The notes beneath the pieces are model-generated. The model was not told where the DNA came from. It made no database searches and saw only the letters and a list, made by a program, of their open reading frames with translations. A program made the position numbers and the translations under genes. A stretch of DNA of 64,000 nucleotides from Filosporella fistucella (Eukaryota; Ascomycota; Leotiomycetes; Helotiales): positions 4,278,001 through 4,342,000 of the forward strand of contig JAQJZZ010000008.1 in assembly GCA_030077755.1 (NCBI GenBank), read 5' to 3'. Below, piece by piece: positions 1 through 11,852 of this stretch. The stretch's first letter is position 1; every line of letters starts with the position of its first letter.

Positions 1-997
1 ATCATCGAATGATAGCTTCTGCTCACATGCGAGGTTCACAGAAAGAGCGGTAGCTAGTCTTAATGCAGACCTGCAAAGTTATCATAAAGACACTAAAGAT
101 GCCCGGAAACTTCTTGTGATATCACGGCTTGTTTCTAAATCATTAAACAGTTGGAAGTTTATATTGATAGACGAACCTGAAATTATAAATTCACCGAAAA
201 CTTCTTGGGATGATAACGGACCATTGGATTGGGTTCTGATACGATTTAGTAAGTATGAACGGGTTGTATTCCATATATCGGCTCCCTTTCGCGTCTATTG
301 AGCTAATTGAACACAAGCTATCTCCGTCTCACTCATATCGCAACTCCCTCCTATCATGAAACTCGAAGAATGGGCGCAGATTCAACCTCCGAGGGACTTA
401 TCATCTCCTACTTCGATTCTCGAAAACTCCCTACTTCTCTGTGCGCACACGGCAAACTTTTGCTTCTCACAAAGCACTTCTGGGACATCGGCCACTGATA
501 AGTGGTTGGGACTATACTCCCTTTACCAAGAAATGCAATCTTACCAAATTCCTGAGCTTATGCCACTACTTACTTCGGCCATTAATCAGATCACTCATTC
601 TCCTCACGCCTCCACCATGTCCTCCGGCCCAGTTAACTTCTCATTCACTGTCCATACCACTCGCCATTCCTTCTATATTTCATTCCTCAGTCACCTCACG
701 GCACTTTTGCTTCTCCAACGCCGGGCCCTTCACGTCTCACATCAGCTTCTTCGAAAATTAAAGACAGAAACCTGGCATGCACTACAAATATGTGCATTAT
801 CATTGAGTAACAAATTAATCTGGTCGCATGATCCAGTTATTATTGCAGCACTTTTGTGGTGCGGACGAATGCTGAGTTATGGCAAACAACAAGATGAGTT
901 AATCTCACATTTGAGGACTTTGAGAGAACTCACGGGTTGGAAATTTGAAGCTGAAATTGAAGCTCTAGAAAGGGAGATGCAGGAATGCCGTGATTAA
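1..997 (+). CDS. 3' part of a fungal transcription-factor-like gene (5' end outside window)
   Basis: The reading frame is open from base 2 and runs to a stop at 997. Exons fit as 2-248 and 318-997: the donor is GTAAGT, the acceptor ACACAAG follows a CTAAT branch point, and the 69-nt intron keeps the frame. The visible 308 or so residues are helical and show no zinc cluster, which would lie upstream. The C-terminus (LRTLRELTGW followed by an acidic helix) resembles the end of fungal-specific transcription factor domains, where a short helix closes the regulatory region. That assignment rests on general resemblance only. The acceptor is AAG rather than CAG/TAG, a feature repeated elsewhere in the window. 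An alternative is that translation starts at ATG 356 as a separate 213-residue protein, but the open upstream frame argues against it. Confidence 0.6.
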
Positions 998-1784
998 TTG
1001 CGCACTTGAGTAAAGGACTCTGGTCCCACTATCGAAACTGCAGCTCCCATGTCTTTGTCTTTATGTCTCATATGCTGCTTGCAGCCGATACAATCGTATG
1101 CCGGATTGCCATTTTAGCAAGCAGGGAAGATCGGAAGTATTCAGAAGACAGTAAGTCTCTAGGGGTTCCACGTTTTAAACTATGAGCTAGGAGTCTAAAT
1201 TATATCAGGTAGTTCTTCATGCAGTTCCGTCCTCGAATCTCGACTCGGAGATGGTTCTAAGAAGACAAGTCAATCCGATAAAATGGAACAAGGGTGGCCA
1301 CAGGCTTTGTCTTTTGCTAACGCATGAAGCCACTCAACGTCGTCATTATGTTACAGCTAGTGCGCCACGGTAGACAAAGACCACCAAACACCCTAAATTG
1401 ATTTCGGAATCTCCAGCTCTTGAGATGCAAAATTATTAACTCCAAGGCATTTGACAATTGTAAAATGGGCAATGTCCTCACTGTGGTGATACAATAGAGC
1501 GCTTGCTATTGTCAGTCGAGAATATTGAGGTGGAAAGTTGCATGTGCCCGCACCAAGTCTTCGAGTCATGCGAATAGGTCCACGAATTCACTTTCAAAGT
1601 GAATCCTTCTACTCAATTGAATGCTAAAACCACAGCCTTGTGAATATTTTTCGACCTTCAACTTCAATCCTCGCTCATAAACTTTCATCCACCAAAATTT
1701 CCAACCACTCGACTCTTTCTTCTTTCTTCAACTGCAAACCATACCATAACCCTCTTCAACTTTAAAAGCACCTCCCATACAATC
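998..1784. other. Intergenic, 787 bp
   Basis: This lies between the stop of the transcription-factor-like gene and the ATG at 1785. No open frame, RNA gene or repeat is supported. The last 150 bases are pyrimidine-rich (TTTCTTCTTTCTTCAAC), as expected for a 5' leader of the downstream gene. Confidence 0.6.
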
Positions 1785-4481
1785 ATGTCGCCCACCCGCA
1801 AGAGACGGGAAGAGAGTCCCATCGTCGACGAGCCTACATTCACGCCATGTAAGAGGAGCTGCACGCCAGAAAATAGAGAAACGAGCACAGAGTCCATATC
1901 GTCTCTCAATTACTACGTTGATGGTCCGAAGCTTGATGAGACACCTCGAAAGAGAAAACGAAACCCTGTTAAATGGCTCCCCACGACTGAAGATACAGGT
2001 ACGAAGAAGGCACCAGAGACACAAATCAATATGACGAGATCAAAAACACGTATTGCTAGCCTGAAAGCTAACAATGACTCAGGTTTGCCACAATCGAAGC
2101 GCGAAAAGACTGTAGACGGAAGTGATGAGAACAGTCCAGGCTTTTTACAGAGTGGAAATACAATTGAGGTTCTTGATATGGTGCAAGATCCTCCTAAGGA
2201 GGTTATGTTTCACAAGGGAGATGAAATTCCTGAAGAAAAGACTTCCAAAGGTACTTTGATCAGAGATGCGGGCAGAGAGGAGGCGCTCGAGAAGACACCT
2301 GCTGCCGATCTTCATCAAAATATCGCTCTTAATCATACCGCCATTTCACCTGCTACGATGAACAGACTATCCGAACCACCATCCAGAACTTCGCCTTCGT
2401 TGACAAAGATTATCGACCCAACTAAATCCAAGGATAGTGAATCGCCAAGCATGGTTACTGCGGAGAATGATATAAAAACACATAAAAGTACCTCCACCAA
2501 GGTTTCCACTGGAAACACAACCAAGGCCAGAACACCTCTCCCAGACAAACCTCTCATCGCTCCCCAACCTGAGAGTGGCGTTAAGACGAATACGCATCCA
2601 TCAATCAAAAGCACGAAAGCCCCATCCAAGGCGAAAGCTTCTAAAATCCCTTCTGAAAAGGTCCCGAGTGGAAGTCAATCCAAGGGCCCAACTACCAACA
2701 GAGGTACCGAAATTGACATGCTTGCCGCCCTCACAGGTCCCAAAAAGAAGCCATCAAGAAGATCTCCTGCTCCCGAGAAGGCCCGAGATTCAGTCAAAGA
2801 TATGGCCACTATGTCGAATACTTCTAAACCAGAAATCACTAGCTACACAACTGATAGAGCAGCCATTGACGACATCCTATCTAAGTACTCAAAGTCGGAC
2901 CAAGAAACAATCAATGAACGACCCGGTGCCATTGCTCGCCCTCCAGTTGTAGACGATGATCCACACGTACATTGGAGTGAGAGAGAAGCTTTTGCTAGCG
3001 ATGCTCTCAAAGGCACATACTCAGGAACCACACAATACCTAGGCGAAATCGACGCTCAGGACTGGGAGGTGCAGGATACAGCAAGATCTTATGAGAATGT
3101 GGTCCATAACATGAAGACCACGCGAGAAGAATATATCCCAGGATTGCCCATGGAATACTACAAGAAACTTGCTTTGGAGGAAGAGAAAGGTCACAAACCG
3201 GGCGAGCAACAATATCACCAATACGTCGAGTATTATGACACCCTAACGCTACCCAAGGACGAGAGAAATGCAGCAAACCATTTCAATGCCATTGAACACA
3301 GCATGCGTGAGCGAGTGAACGAGCATGGATCGAGAATGTCTCTCTTTGACCGCCTTAAAGCATCAGTCCGAGACACATATAATACAGATATTATGCGACA
3401 TGCACAAGACACTGCTCGCGAACTGGGAATAGAATGGAATAAGGGAAAAGATATCACGAAGCGTCTTACCGACGCGGTGAAGGCAAATACCGCTCATGCA
3501 GCAAGAATGAGGCAATTACAGCCTCAAGCTCATGACGGAGAAAACTTGGAGGAGAGCGAGAAAGAAGATATCAAAGAAGTTCCCAAGAAAGGTGCTGCCA
3601 CAAAGTCTAAGCCAAAGGCCAAGACGAAGGCCAAGCCCAAGCCCATGACTACCCCTGCTTCAGACAGAAAAGAGTGTGCTCCTCAGGCTCGCTCTGGAGA
3701 CGTCTTCAGCAAGAGAGAGGATACTACCAAAGGTTGGTTCTTCGTAGACATAGAGAAGCCACCGCCACCGATTGAGGTCACAGAGGAGAACGACAGACAC
3801 TACGCAAAGGGGGACGATTACGACGATGATTTTATTGGACATAATTTTGAAGAAGTAGATATCAAATACGATTATGGACTTGATCCAGAGGGCATCGACC
3901 CTGAAGACGAATATCGTGCACGTCGGGATGCAGAGGACCGGGAAGTCGATGGCGATGACTCCGACGAGGAACTTGGTGGTGGTTCATCTCATGGCCACGG
4001 TTATGGAGCCAAGCATCGTGAGGAACAAGAGCACGATGAAGAAGAAATGGCCTGGAGAACCCTTGATGACACATATGGTGGTATGCCAGCGGAGGGTGGA
4101 AAGCCAAGCCCAGAATACGAGGAGTGGCATGCCTCTTGCGAGGCTTTCTTCAACCCCGCAACAGACGACCAAACCGCAGCCGAACCTCGATTCCCGACCT
4201 TCCTCGCCTCCAAAGCAGGACACTTTGACGGTGCCTGCGTGCGTGCGGAAAAACTCAAAGTTTGCCACCATGATCTAATGAGAGTGATGAAGGGTAGCAA
4301 GATGCATACCACGGGTGAGGCGTGGGTTGAGCGATTGAAGGTGGAGAGATTGAGATGGCATCCAGACAAGTTTGCCAGACGAATGGGTGCCATGGGCAAG
4401 AAGTGGGATCAAGAGGCCAAGGAGATGTTTCAATTGCTTCAGGCACTGATTACCATGGGCTCTAAGAAGGCCAGAGATTGA
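1785..4481 (+). CDS. Charged low-complexity protein with C-terminal J-like (HPD) helix, 898 aa
   Basis: An intronless ORF starts at ATG 1785 (context ACAATCATGTCG) and ends at 4481. The first 600 residues are Ser/Thr/Lys/Pro-rich and probably disordered, with basic KRKR-type stretches and a Lys/Ala/Pro-rich patch, typical of a nuclear protein. Residues around 640-790 are strongly acidic. The last 80 residues are predicted helical and include RLRWHPDKFARR, with the HPD tripeptide near 859-861. HPD is the J-domain signature that stimulates Hsp70; the arrangement here, with no recognisable helix I, is closer to divergent J-like tails such as that of NFKBIL1-type proteins. I recognise no specific orthologue. 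It is transcribed toward the permease gene (tail-to-tail). Confidence 0.8.
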   Translation: MSPTRKRREESPIVDEPTFTPCKRSCTPENRETSTESISSLNYYVDGPKLDETPRKRKRNPVKWLPTTEDTGTKKAPETQINMTRSKTRIASLKANNDSGLPQSKREKTVDGSDENSPGFLQSGNTIEVLDMVQDPPKEVMFHKGDEIPEEKTSKGTLIRDAGREEALEKTPAADLHQNIALNHTAISPATMNRLSEPPSRTSPSLTKIIDPTKSKDSESPSMVTAENDIKTHKSTSTKVSTGNTTKARTPLPDKPLIAPQPESGVKTNTHPSIKSTKAPSKAKASKIPSEKVPSGSQSKGPTTNRGTEIDMLAALTGPKKKPSRRSPAPEKARDSVKDMATMSNTSKPEITSYTTDRAAIDDILSKYSKSDQETINERPGAIARPPVVDDDPHVHWSEREAFASDALKGTYSGTTQYLGEIDAQDWEVQDTARSYENVVHNMKTTREEYIPGLPMEYYKKLALEEEKGHKPGEQQYHQYVEYYDTLTLPKDERNAANHFNAIEHSMRERVNEHGSRMSLFDRLKASVRDTYNTDIMRHAQDTARELGIEWNKGKDITKRLTDAVKANTAHAARMRQLQPQAHDGENLEESEKEDIKEVPKKGAATKSKPKAKTKAKPKPMTTPASDRKECAPQARSGDVFSKREDTTKGWFFVDIEKPPPPIEVTEENDRHYAKGDDYDDDFIGHNFEEVDIKYDYGLDPEGIDPEDEYRARRDAEDREVDGDDSDEELGGGSSHGHGYGAKHREEQEHDEEEMAWRTLDDTYGGMPAEGGKPSPEYEEWHASCEAFFNPATDDQTAAEPRFPTFLASKAGHFDGACVRAEKLKVCHHDLMRVMKGSKMHTTGEAWVERLKVERLRWHPDKFARRMGAMGKKWDQEAKEMFQLLQALITMGSKKARD

Positions 4482-4954
4482 GGGAAAGCTTGCAGGCATT
4501 GGCGTTGGGGACTTCAAAATTACATACAAGATGGAGGAGCAAGCTGGACTTTCACTCAAGAATATTATGGCTATAGAGAACTCGTTGCGCCTAGAATAGC
4601 AAAAATACAAATGTCTTGAAGCTTTTGGTGCCAGTCCGTAATCTACTTGCTCTCGTGATATGTATGCATTGTCTACGTTCTACCGCGAGTCGATTCTGTA
4701 GATAATGAGCCCAATACGTCTACGCGGGCAGGGGCTGATTTTCAGGTTATGAAAGTCCAAAAATCCTATTGTGCAATTAATTATTTCTATACGCCGATAT
4801 ATTCTTGGAATTTGACGCCCGGCATAGTAGCTTACCAACAATAATATACATACACGCACTGAATAGTCCAAGTCTTGCCAGTACTATAAGAAGGTAATAA
4901 AGTATTAACTGCACCACACTTTCGACACTATACAAAGCAGAACTTTCCCAAAAT
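4482..4954. other. Convergent intergenic, 473 bp
   Basis: This lies between two converging genes and should contain both 3' UTRs. No coding frame or repeat is supported. Confidence 0.6.
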
Positions 4955-6741
4955 CTACACATCCAACGCCTTCGGAGTATCCTCAATATCAACCTTCGTA
5001 ATACTCCCCGTCTCAGCCTCTATAACCTCAGCTCTCTCCTGATCTCTATTTGCGAACCAAGCCACTGCAGCAACACTGAAGATCATAGCTAGACAATTGG
5101 CGATCATGGCTATACTTCCTTCACGCCACATGGGTGCTTGAGCTGTGTTGTAGAAGAGCAGAGTCCAGAAGATATAGAATGCGATTGCTGAGTTTCTTAG
5201 TATGCAAGGAAACTTGGAAGTGGGAAAGGGGTTATAAGACTTACTCATGGCATTCATGAAGCCTAATACAATTGCTCTCTTGGCATCATCTTTTCGACAG
5301 ATATCATTTGCCCATGCGAATAGCACACTTCTAAAACCCAGCTGTACACCATTTAGAAACAAGGCGAAAAGTTTTGCGTTCACGCTGGGTGGATTGAGCA
5401 TAATTGCTCCGGAGATGATTCCCGTAGCACAAAGCAAAAAGCCAACATGGGCTCTTCCTCGGTCTCCCTTGTACCAATCTGCATACCATGAGAAAGTCAG
5501 ATTGGAGACAATGGCTATCCCAGATACCGCAGTCGGGATGTAGTTGATCTGCTCCACGGTATATGTCTTCAGGTACTTGAGGTACTGGTTCAAGATTGCG
5601 TTATCGGCGAACATTTCCGAGTCACCCATGAGGAGGGCGAGGATGGACAAGGCGTAGACTTCCCATGAAAGACCGACACGCTTGAGTAAAGACCAGCCGA
5701 GAACACCTCGCTTAGAGGTGACTTCTGGAAGGCGCTCGACTGCCAATAATCTCTCCTCGGGTGAAAGAAATCGAGATGTGGTAGTTGCTGGATGGCCAGG
5801 GAAGACGATGTATCTTGCGGAGTGAGCAGAGTAACAGGGAAAGATTTATACAGAACTTACCCATAGACCGCAACAGGCATGGTGATAACAAAGTCGATGA
5901 TAAAGAGCCAACGCCAGCTGAGTTATCAAGTCAGTTGAATTCTCCATCAACACATAACGATTCTTACCCAGCTAGGCCACGAACACCATCTATGAGTTCA
6001 TTAGCACATCATCACTCATGATCAAAAACTGTAGATCAACTCACTCATATTTCTGTACACCGCTCCTTGCAAGATCCCAGAGAACATCGTGCCTGCAATT
6101 CCAGCACTGATGAAAATAGCTGTTCTCTTGCCCAATTCCTCGTACTTGTACCAGCTACCCAGAACATAGTGCGTACCGACGAAAGTCGCTGACTCCATAC
6201 AAGCCTGAAAGAATCTGATTATAAATACCTGCTTGACGTTCGTGACGAAGGCATTCCCTAGGGTTAAAAACCCCCAGCAGACCATCAAAGTGGAGAAGTA
6301 GATCCTGGGAGATAGCTTCTGCAGAGCGATGTTGTTGGGAACTTGTGCAAGTGTGTAACCAACGTAGAAAACTGTTTCCGCGTGAGCGATTGCATGTAGA
6401 GCATATAAATGGGATCTTACCTGAATTAATCTGATTCAATTCGGTTCCGAACATCTTCAGGTCTTCTTTCATGCCGGAAACATAGGCATTATTCAAGTTC
6501 TGATATTCTGTTAGGAAGGCCTGTCTTGCTCTGAGAATCGTCGCTTACTGATCTATCAAGACTGAAGCAACATTAATACATAGCTTCAAGCGGGTGAAGG
6601 AGCAACCTACTAATTGACCCAGTACATCAGACAACAGAAACTCAGGATGAACCAGTCGAGCTTTACAATGAGATGGCGTTCGGCCTCTGTTTCTGCTGGA
6701 TGGCCCCATACCGCAATCCGCAATCTTTGAACAAATCCCAT
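4955..6741 (-). CDS. MFS permease, Dal5/allantoate-permease type, 476 aa, 8 exons
   Basis: Exons on the minus strand: 6741-6611, 6549-6561 (13 nt), 6499-6421, 6371-6045, 5968-5989 (22 nt), 5917-5861, 5813-5245 and 5187-4955; total 1431 nt. The start is ATG 6741 (MGFVQRLRIAVWGHP). The product has the anion:cation symporter/Dal5 hallmarks: a KLDWFILSF first helix, the YWVNYLDRS loop built across the 13-nt exon, NNAYVSGMKEDL, and GWRWLFIIDFVIT. It should be a plasma-membrane importer of a small organic anion such as allantoate, ureidosuccinate, vitamin or peptide; the substrate cannot be read from sequence. The acceptor at 5814 is AAG. The gene lies downstream of, and on the same strand as, the amidohydrolase gene, which suggests uptake and breakdown of the same nitrogen compound. 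Confidence 0.88.
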
Positions 6742-7211
6742 CTTTGCGGATATATATTTGGTCGTCCCAAATATTGGTTTGTATTCTAAGTTTGATGAGA
6801 TGCTGCCATCTATATATGCATTTACGACAATTGGTCGAATTCATGCTGGTTGTCTCAATACCCATCGTAGCAGAATCCCATTCACCTTGGCCGTGGGTTA
6901 TTAGGGGAACCGCTATCGTCTTATCAAGCGGCGAAATTTCATCTGTACAATCTTGAGGCGGCGAGCTAATCGCGGTAGGGATTGGAAGATAGGTCCGCAG
7001 ATAGTAGACTGAAAGATGGGGAAGGCTGCAGGTCTCCACAATTAGCTGCGGCGCAGACAGCGTAAATGGAACAAGTAGCCTCTGGGAGGTGTTTCGACTG
7101 ATCCTGGCAAATCAGGAAAGAGCAACGCTCACCTTTCACAGAGAGATTCCAGGAACGATTATGAGCTCGCCCGTCGAGATGTCTTGGAGAGAATAGGGAT
7201 GAATTATCAAT
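6742..7211. other. Intergenic, 470 bp, between permease and amidohydrolase
   Basis: It holds the permease promoter and the amidohydrolase 3' end. A frame is open on the minus strand across 6545-7039, but it overlaps permease exon 1 in a different frame and looks like a chance ORF. No other structure is supported. Confidence 0.55.
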
Positions 7212-8715
7212 TCAGATATAATTCCAACCCATCTTGAGAGGCTGAACCGCCGTCCCCGACCTTTGTCTGATCCTCACGATTGCATCTCTAGCCTTTTGCT
7301 TTATATCCTCCTCAGCGACGGTCAAAAGTTTGCCATTCTCTACAACCAGCTTTCCATCCACAACCACCATCTCGACATTATTCCCAACGCATGAATGGAC
7401 AACGGTAGTAACAGCATGAACTCCACCGTTACCAAGCTGAAGTACATCGAATGGCGCTGCGCTTAAGAAGCTCGTATCCAGGACCGCAAAGTCGGCTTTC
7501 TTACCGGCTTCAAGACTTCCTATCTCATTGTCCAAACCCAGTGCTCTAGCGCCATTGATAGTTGCCATTTCCAATACTTGTTCCGAAGGCAAAACAGACG
7601 CGTTTTGAGTGATACCCTTGTGAATGATGCCTGCGAGGTGCATGTCGCGGAACAGATCGTAGGTGTTGTTACAAGGTGCCCCGTCTGTTCCTAGGGCCAC
7701 ATTGATACCCTTTGCCAGCATTTGAGGAATGGCTGCAATCCCATCTGCCAGCTTACAATTACTGGTAGGGTTATGTACTACAGATGTTCCAGTGTTCTTC
7801 AGGATGTCGAGATCAACATCTAAGTCTAAATGACACATGTGTGCAAGAACAGTTCTGCTGCTTGTGATCTTGTTGTTCCTGCAGAACTCAACTGGGGTAG
7901 CATTGTAGCATTCGCGAATAAGTTCCCTGTCCCTGGCAGCCTCAGCTACATGGGCTGTAAGGCGTATGCTGTGTTCTTCGCACGCTCTCCCAACCTCGGC
8001 AAATATGGATTCATCTGCACCTCGTGGTGTTTCTGCTGCCATCCACACATGTAATCTGTCGTCGTATCTACCATGAAACTCTTTGTACTTTTGCAATGCC
8101 CCCTGGACAGACATGTTTGAGGCATCATTGTCACGAGCGTCTTTGAAGGAGGCACCGGCTTTCGAGTTTGGTGTAGAGGCTTTTATGAGGGCACCCTGTG
8201 AACAAGATTAGTGACGAAAGACAGGCTAATCATTTGAGAATGCATACCAAACATCCTCTAATGCCAATTTCTTCAACTGCGTCTGCAATGCGCCCGAAAT
8301 TGGAATGACTTGGTAGCATTGGTTCCAGGAAACATGTAGTTCCTGTCTTTAGCATTTCAGCCATAGCAAGTTTTGCAGCGATGTATCCATCATCTCCTTC
8401 GTAGCTAGCCTCCAGTGGCCATATGGTATCACACGCCCATCTATGAAGATCCATATCTTCCCCCAGGCCCCTCATCAGAGATTGGATCAAATGGGCGTGA
8501 GCGTTGATCAGGCCAGGAATAATGATCTTTGACTGGAGGTCGACAATAAGTGTGTTCTCGGGCAGAGGGGTCTGAATCAGCTCTGCAGCTTTTCCAATAG
8601 CTTTGATTCTATTCCCTTGCACATGGATTGCGCCGTCCAAGATAACATCTCGACTTGGGTTCACCGTGATGATAGTCCCGTTGATATACAAAGTTGAAAA
8701 ATCGGGTTTGGACAT
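7212..8715 (-). CDS. Amidohydrolase-superfamily deaminase/chlorohydrolase-like enzyme, 483 aa
   Basis: Two exons, 8715-8248 and 8195-7212, total 1452 nt; intron GTATGC...TTCACAG. This is a metal-dependent hydrolase of the guanine deaminase/cytosine deaminase/atrazine chlorohydrolase group (COG0402 type). An N-terminal beta-sandwich strand is followed by the metal-binding NAHAHLIQSLMRGLGEDMDLHRW near residues 70-90 (HxH), then HVAE, HMCHLD (third His) and LGTDGAPCNNTYDLFRDMH (catalytic Asp), and a C-terminal strand set (GKKADFAVLD). The HxH plus His/His/Asp set appears complete, so it should be active, probably deaminating a purine, pyrimidine or related N-heterocycle in the cytosol; substrate unknown. 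It is divergent from a Zn2Cys6 regulator and upstream of a Dal5-type permease. Confidence 0.88.
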
Positions 8716-9487
8716 TGCAATACCTTATAGCGTTGTTGCTCATAGATTTTTTTTTGTAGATCGAATAGAAAAAGGAGACAGAAAGAGTCTTTTTCCCGTC
8801 CAACCAGCAGACAGAAAATCGTGGGTGAAAATGAAACTTCCTCTACTCACATTTACCCACTCTTGAATACGATCAGGAGACGCGCAGTGCGAACAGCAGC
8901 ATTGATTATGTGGCACAGAGCGGTAGGATAGTCAGTATCTCCAGCTGTCCGAGTACCTTTGGGACGGCAAAGTTGGAGTTTGAGTCGGCGGTGGAGAAGG
9001 TGGAAGATGGAATCCTCTCTTGGCCGCTTAGTCATCAATCTGGCCGCTGAGATTAAGCCTTGTCATTTTAGGAAAGAGGCAATTCCAGCTCTCACGTGTG
9101 GGCAACAACCCCCATCTTTGCAGAATATCGTGGAGATCGAGGCTCTGCAAGCGCCTTTGGCAGCTGGGCATGCTTCAACACGGCTTTGAAAGTTCCCAAG
9201 CTGATTCTCTACAGCCTTGTATCCTGCTCGGAGCGACAAATCGACGAAGTCTCATGGTCACGTGCGAAATCCCTCCTTACCCAGTTGTTATTGATGTCAA
9301 CCCAGAGGCATCGGTGAGCCATCAACTTCCAGCTCTAAGGCTTTAGTTAGTTGCATTCAATATGTTCCATTGGCTGACCTGGCATAGTAGAAAATTCAGA
9401 GTTCCGTCTGAGGCCTATTATTGTCAAAGCGGTGTATGATGGTTATGTGGTTGTGACTGATATTGAAAGCACACCCATGAACTCAAC
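8716..9487. promoter_or_regulatory. Divergent promoter region between amidohydrolase and Zn2Cys6 regulator (772 bp)
   Basis: The two flanking genes are transcribed away from each other, so both promoters must lie here. Short frames of 60-90 codons occur but overlap in several frames and look like chance. No specific operator is claimed; CGG half-sites would be the expected targets of a Zn2Cys6 factor. Confidence 0.5.
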
Positions 9488-11790
9488 ATGGAGCCAATAA
9501 TGGGGAGGCAATATAAGTCTCGAAAATTACGGCCATGCGATCTTTGTCGAAAACGTAAGGTGGCATGCCATATGGAATCAAGTCCGCCATGTGAAATGTG
9601 CAGGCAAAAAGATCATCCATGCACATTCACAAGAGGACCAGGACCGAGGACACGACCAAATCACTTCACTACGATACAAGGATCTACCAGTGGACACATT
9701 CATGATGTCGGAGTACGTTCTCCACCCCAAGTTGGCGACGAAAGGACTTCCTCTAGAGAAGCCTCTGGTACGGTTTTAGCTGCTTCGTCTCACGGCGACC
9801 AGGCGATGCCTGATGCGACTCCTCATATTGCAATAAATCAGAATCTTGATGATATGCTGGACATGTTCATGAGGGGTGCAGACCGCTTTGATTATTTTAA
9901 TACCTCAGCTGGCCTGGCAGAAATGGCAGATATGGCACGCACGGCTGCCAATATAAGACCTAGCTCTCCGACTGCTTCGCAAGTGACCAGATCACTCACA
10001 TCACCTTCAATTAATTCTCATCCAAGCCCCCATCCGCTATTCGACTCTTGCGGCTCACTTGAGAGACTCTCTGGTTCTTCATCCCGTTTTATTGGTTTTA
10101 CTGGGGAGCTGGATCTCTATCTTCTGCGCCATCGCCAGTATGATCTCAATGATCAATCCAGTTCGCAATACACCAATATCGTCTATCGGAGGATGAATCG
10201 TCTTTCAACCCTCATTGACCCTAGCCTATCCCCAGAACATTCTTTACCTCCCCAAGTCTTCACTATCATGGACGACTTGCATACGGATAAAGCCGAGCCT
10301 CGAATGGGTACATCAGTGATGGAGCACAACTCCTTTGAGCTTCGAAGTCTTATAAGCGATGAGGTTGCAAACGGGCTGATTCGACTCTTCTATCGCTTCA
10401 TCAATCCGTATTTTCCAGTGTTGTCAAAAGCCCAATTTCCACAGGAACAACCGTCTAATATGCCAACATCATTGCTCGCTGCTATTTGTGCTTCCGCAAT
10501 ACCTTTTATCATATATGATGACGAATTATGTGTTCAGCTCCCGAAAGCTCCATCTGTAACTCAGCTATTCCGTATATGTTGGCTTGCAATCATCCAAGAG
10601 CTTCACACCCCGCGGCTCTCCACCATTCAGGCGTGTCTACTCATGCTCCAGAGACATGCAACGGATCTATATGTTGCAGATAGCCCATTCAAGTGGACTT
10701 TGGCAAGTATCACAGTTGCAGTCGCCCAAAATCTGGGCCTAAATCGAGATCCGAGAGAGTGGGTTTCTCTTCCACTTTGGGAGCGAAAATTGAGGAGGCG
10801 GCTGTGGTGGGCTCTCTGGGTGATGGAGACATGGACTGCTCTTGGGAATGGAATGCCAACTCACCTGCACGAATCCGATTATGATGTTGAAATATTAACT
10901 GACGATGACCTCGAGGGAGAGCCAATGCTTTCTCGAGGAAGCCTGGAAGTCCAGTCACATTTCAATCATCTTATGAGGCTGACTATAATTCTGCGCGGAA
11001 TCGTGAATACATACTACACTGTGCGGGGAGTGAAGATCACTGCCAGTGATTTCAACCTGTCTCTGGATCTTGCAAAATCAGCAAGAGCAAAACTTAAGGA
11101 TTGGCACGACAAACTTCCTACTAATCTACGAACAAGGAAACGAGCATCAACTATGGCTATCATACGAGAGGAGTCAAGTGATTCTGCAGATTATCATGGT
11201 CTCGATGGAAATTGCGCACTTCATTTGGCTTATATCGTCACACAAATGACATTATTTCGTGCATTATTGCGACCTATAAGCAATTGGAAAACTTTTTTGA
11301 CAGATTTCAAAACCCAAGCAGAATTTGAGGGCGCGAATGCAGTCATTACCGGGGCGATGACATGCATCAAGGAGTTAGTAGAATTCATAGAGTCACTTAC
11401 GGGGACTGATTGGGATGCTTTTTGGCATAGTTGTAAGGAAACTATACTGAGCATTCCAATACATTGCTGATGTTAACAATAGGGTCCCGGCATAATTTTG
11501 CGATTGCTTCAACGTTTCTGATGCAACTTCTGTTCATTGTTCGGACTGGCCAAAGCCCCAAATCCAATATCCAGCAACCACAAGATCCCCTCGACATGAT
11601 CAATGAATTGGCAATGAAAGACCATTATGAGTCTCTGCAAGGTCTAGTCAAACGATGGAGATGGGCTATGCGAGTCTCAGCTCGTGGAGCCGGTGGAAAC
11701 AAAGGGTTGATGAACTTGAGTCTGCTAAGAATCGATGCACTATTTACAGAGTGGCAAAAAGGAACCGCTTATGGTGATCAATTTATATGA
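9488..11790 (+). CDS. Zn2Cys6 binuclear-cluster transcription factor, 750 aa
   Basis: Exons 9488-11432 and 11483-11790 (intron GTAAGG...AACAATAG, 50 nt), total 2253 nt. The N-terminus carries the zinc cluster CDLCRKRKVAC then CEMCRQKDHPC, spacing CX2CX6CX7CX2CX6C, near residues 17-45. A disordered linker follows, then a fungal-specific transcription factor domain (about 280-600) with the family's conserved RRLWWALWVMETWTALGNGMP segment. The splice joins FWHS to WSRHNFAIAS, a common C-terminal motif of this family. It should bind CGG-type sites in the nucleus. It is divergent from the amidohydrolase gene and ends 62 bp from the converging dioxygenase, so it is a candidate pathway regulator of this neighbourhood; that role is inference. 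Confidence 0.9.
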
Positions 11791-11852
11791 AGGCTATAAA
11801 AATTTCATTTGGCAGCACCTGATGGACTACAAATATGGCTCTCGCCGCTCAT

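Noticed and set aside
6545..7039. 164-codon minus-strand ORF over permease exon 1
   Set aside because: Another frame of the same DNA encodes the conserved first transmembrane region of the permease with proper splice sites; this frame has no family features.
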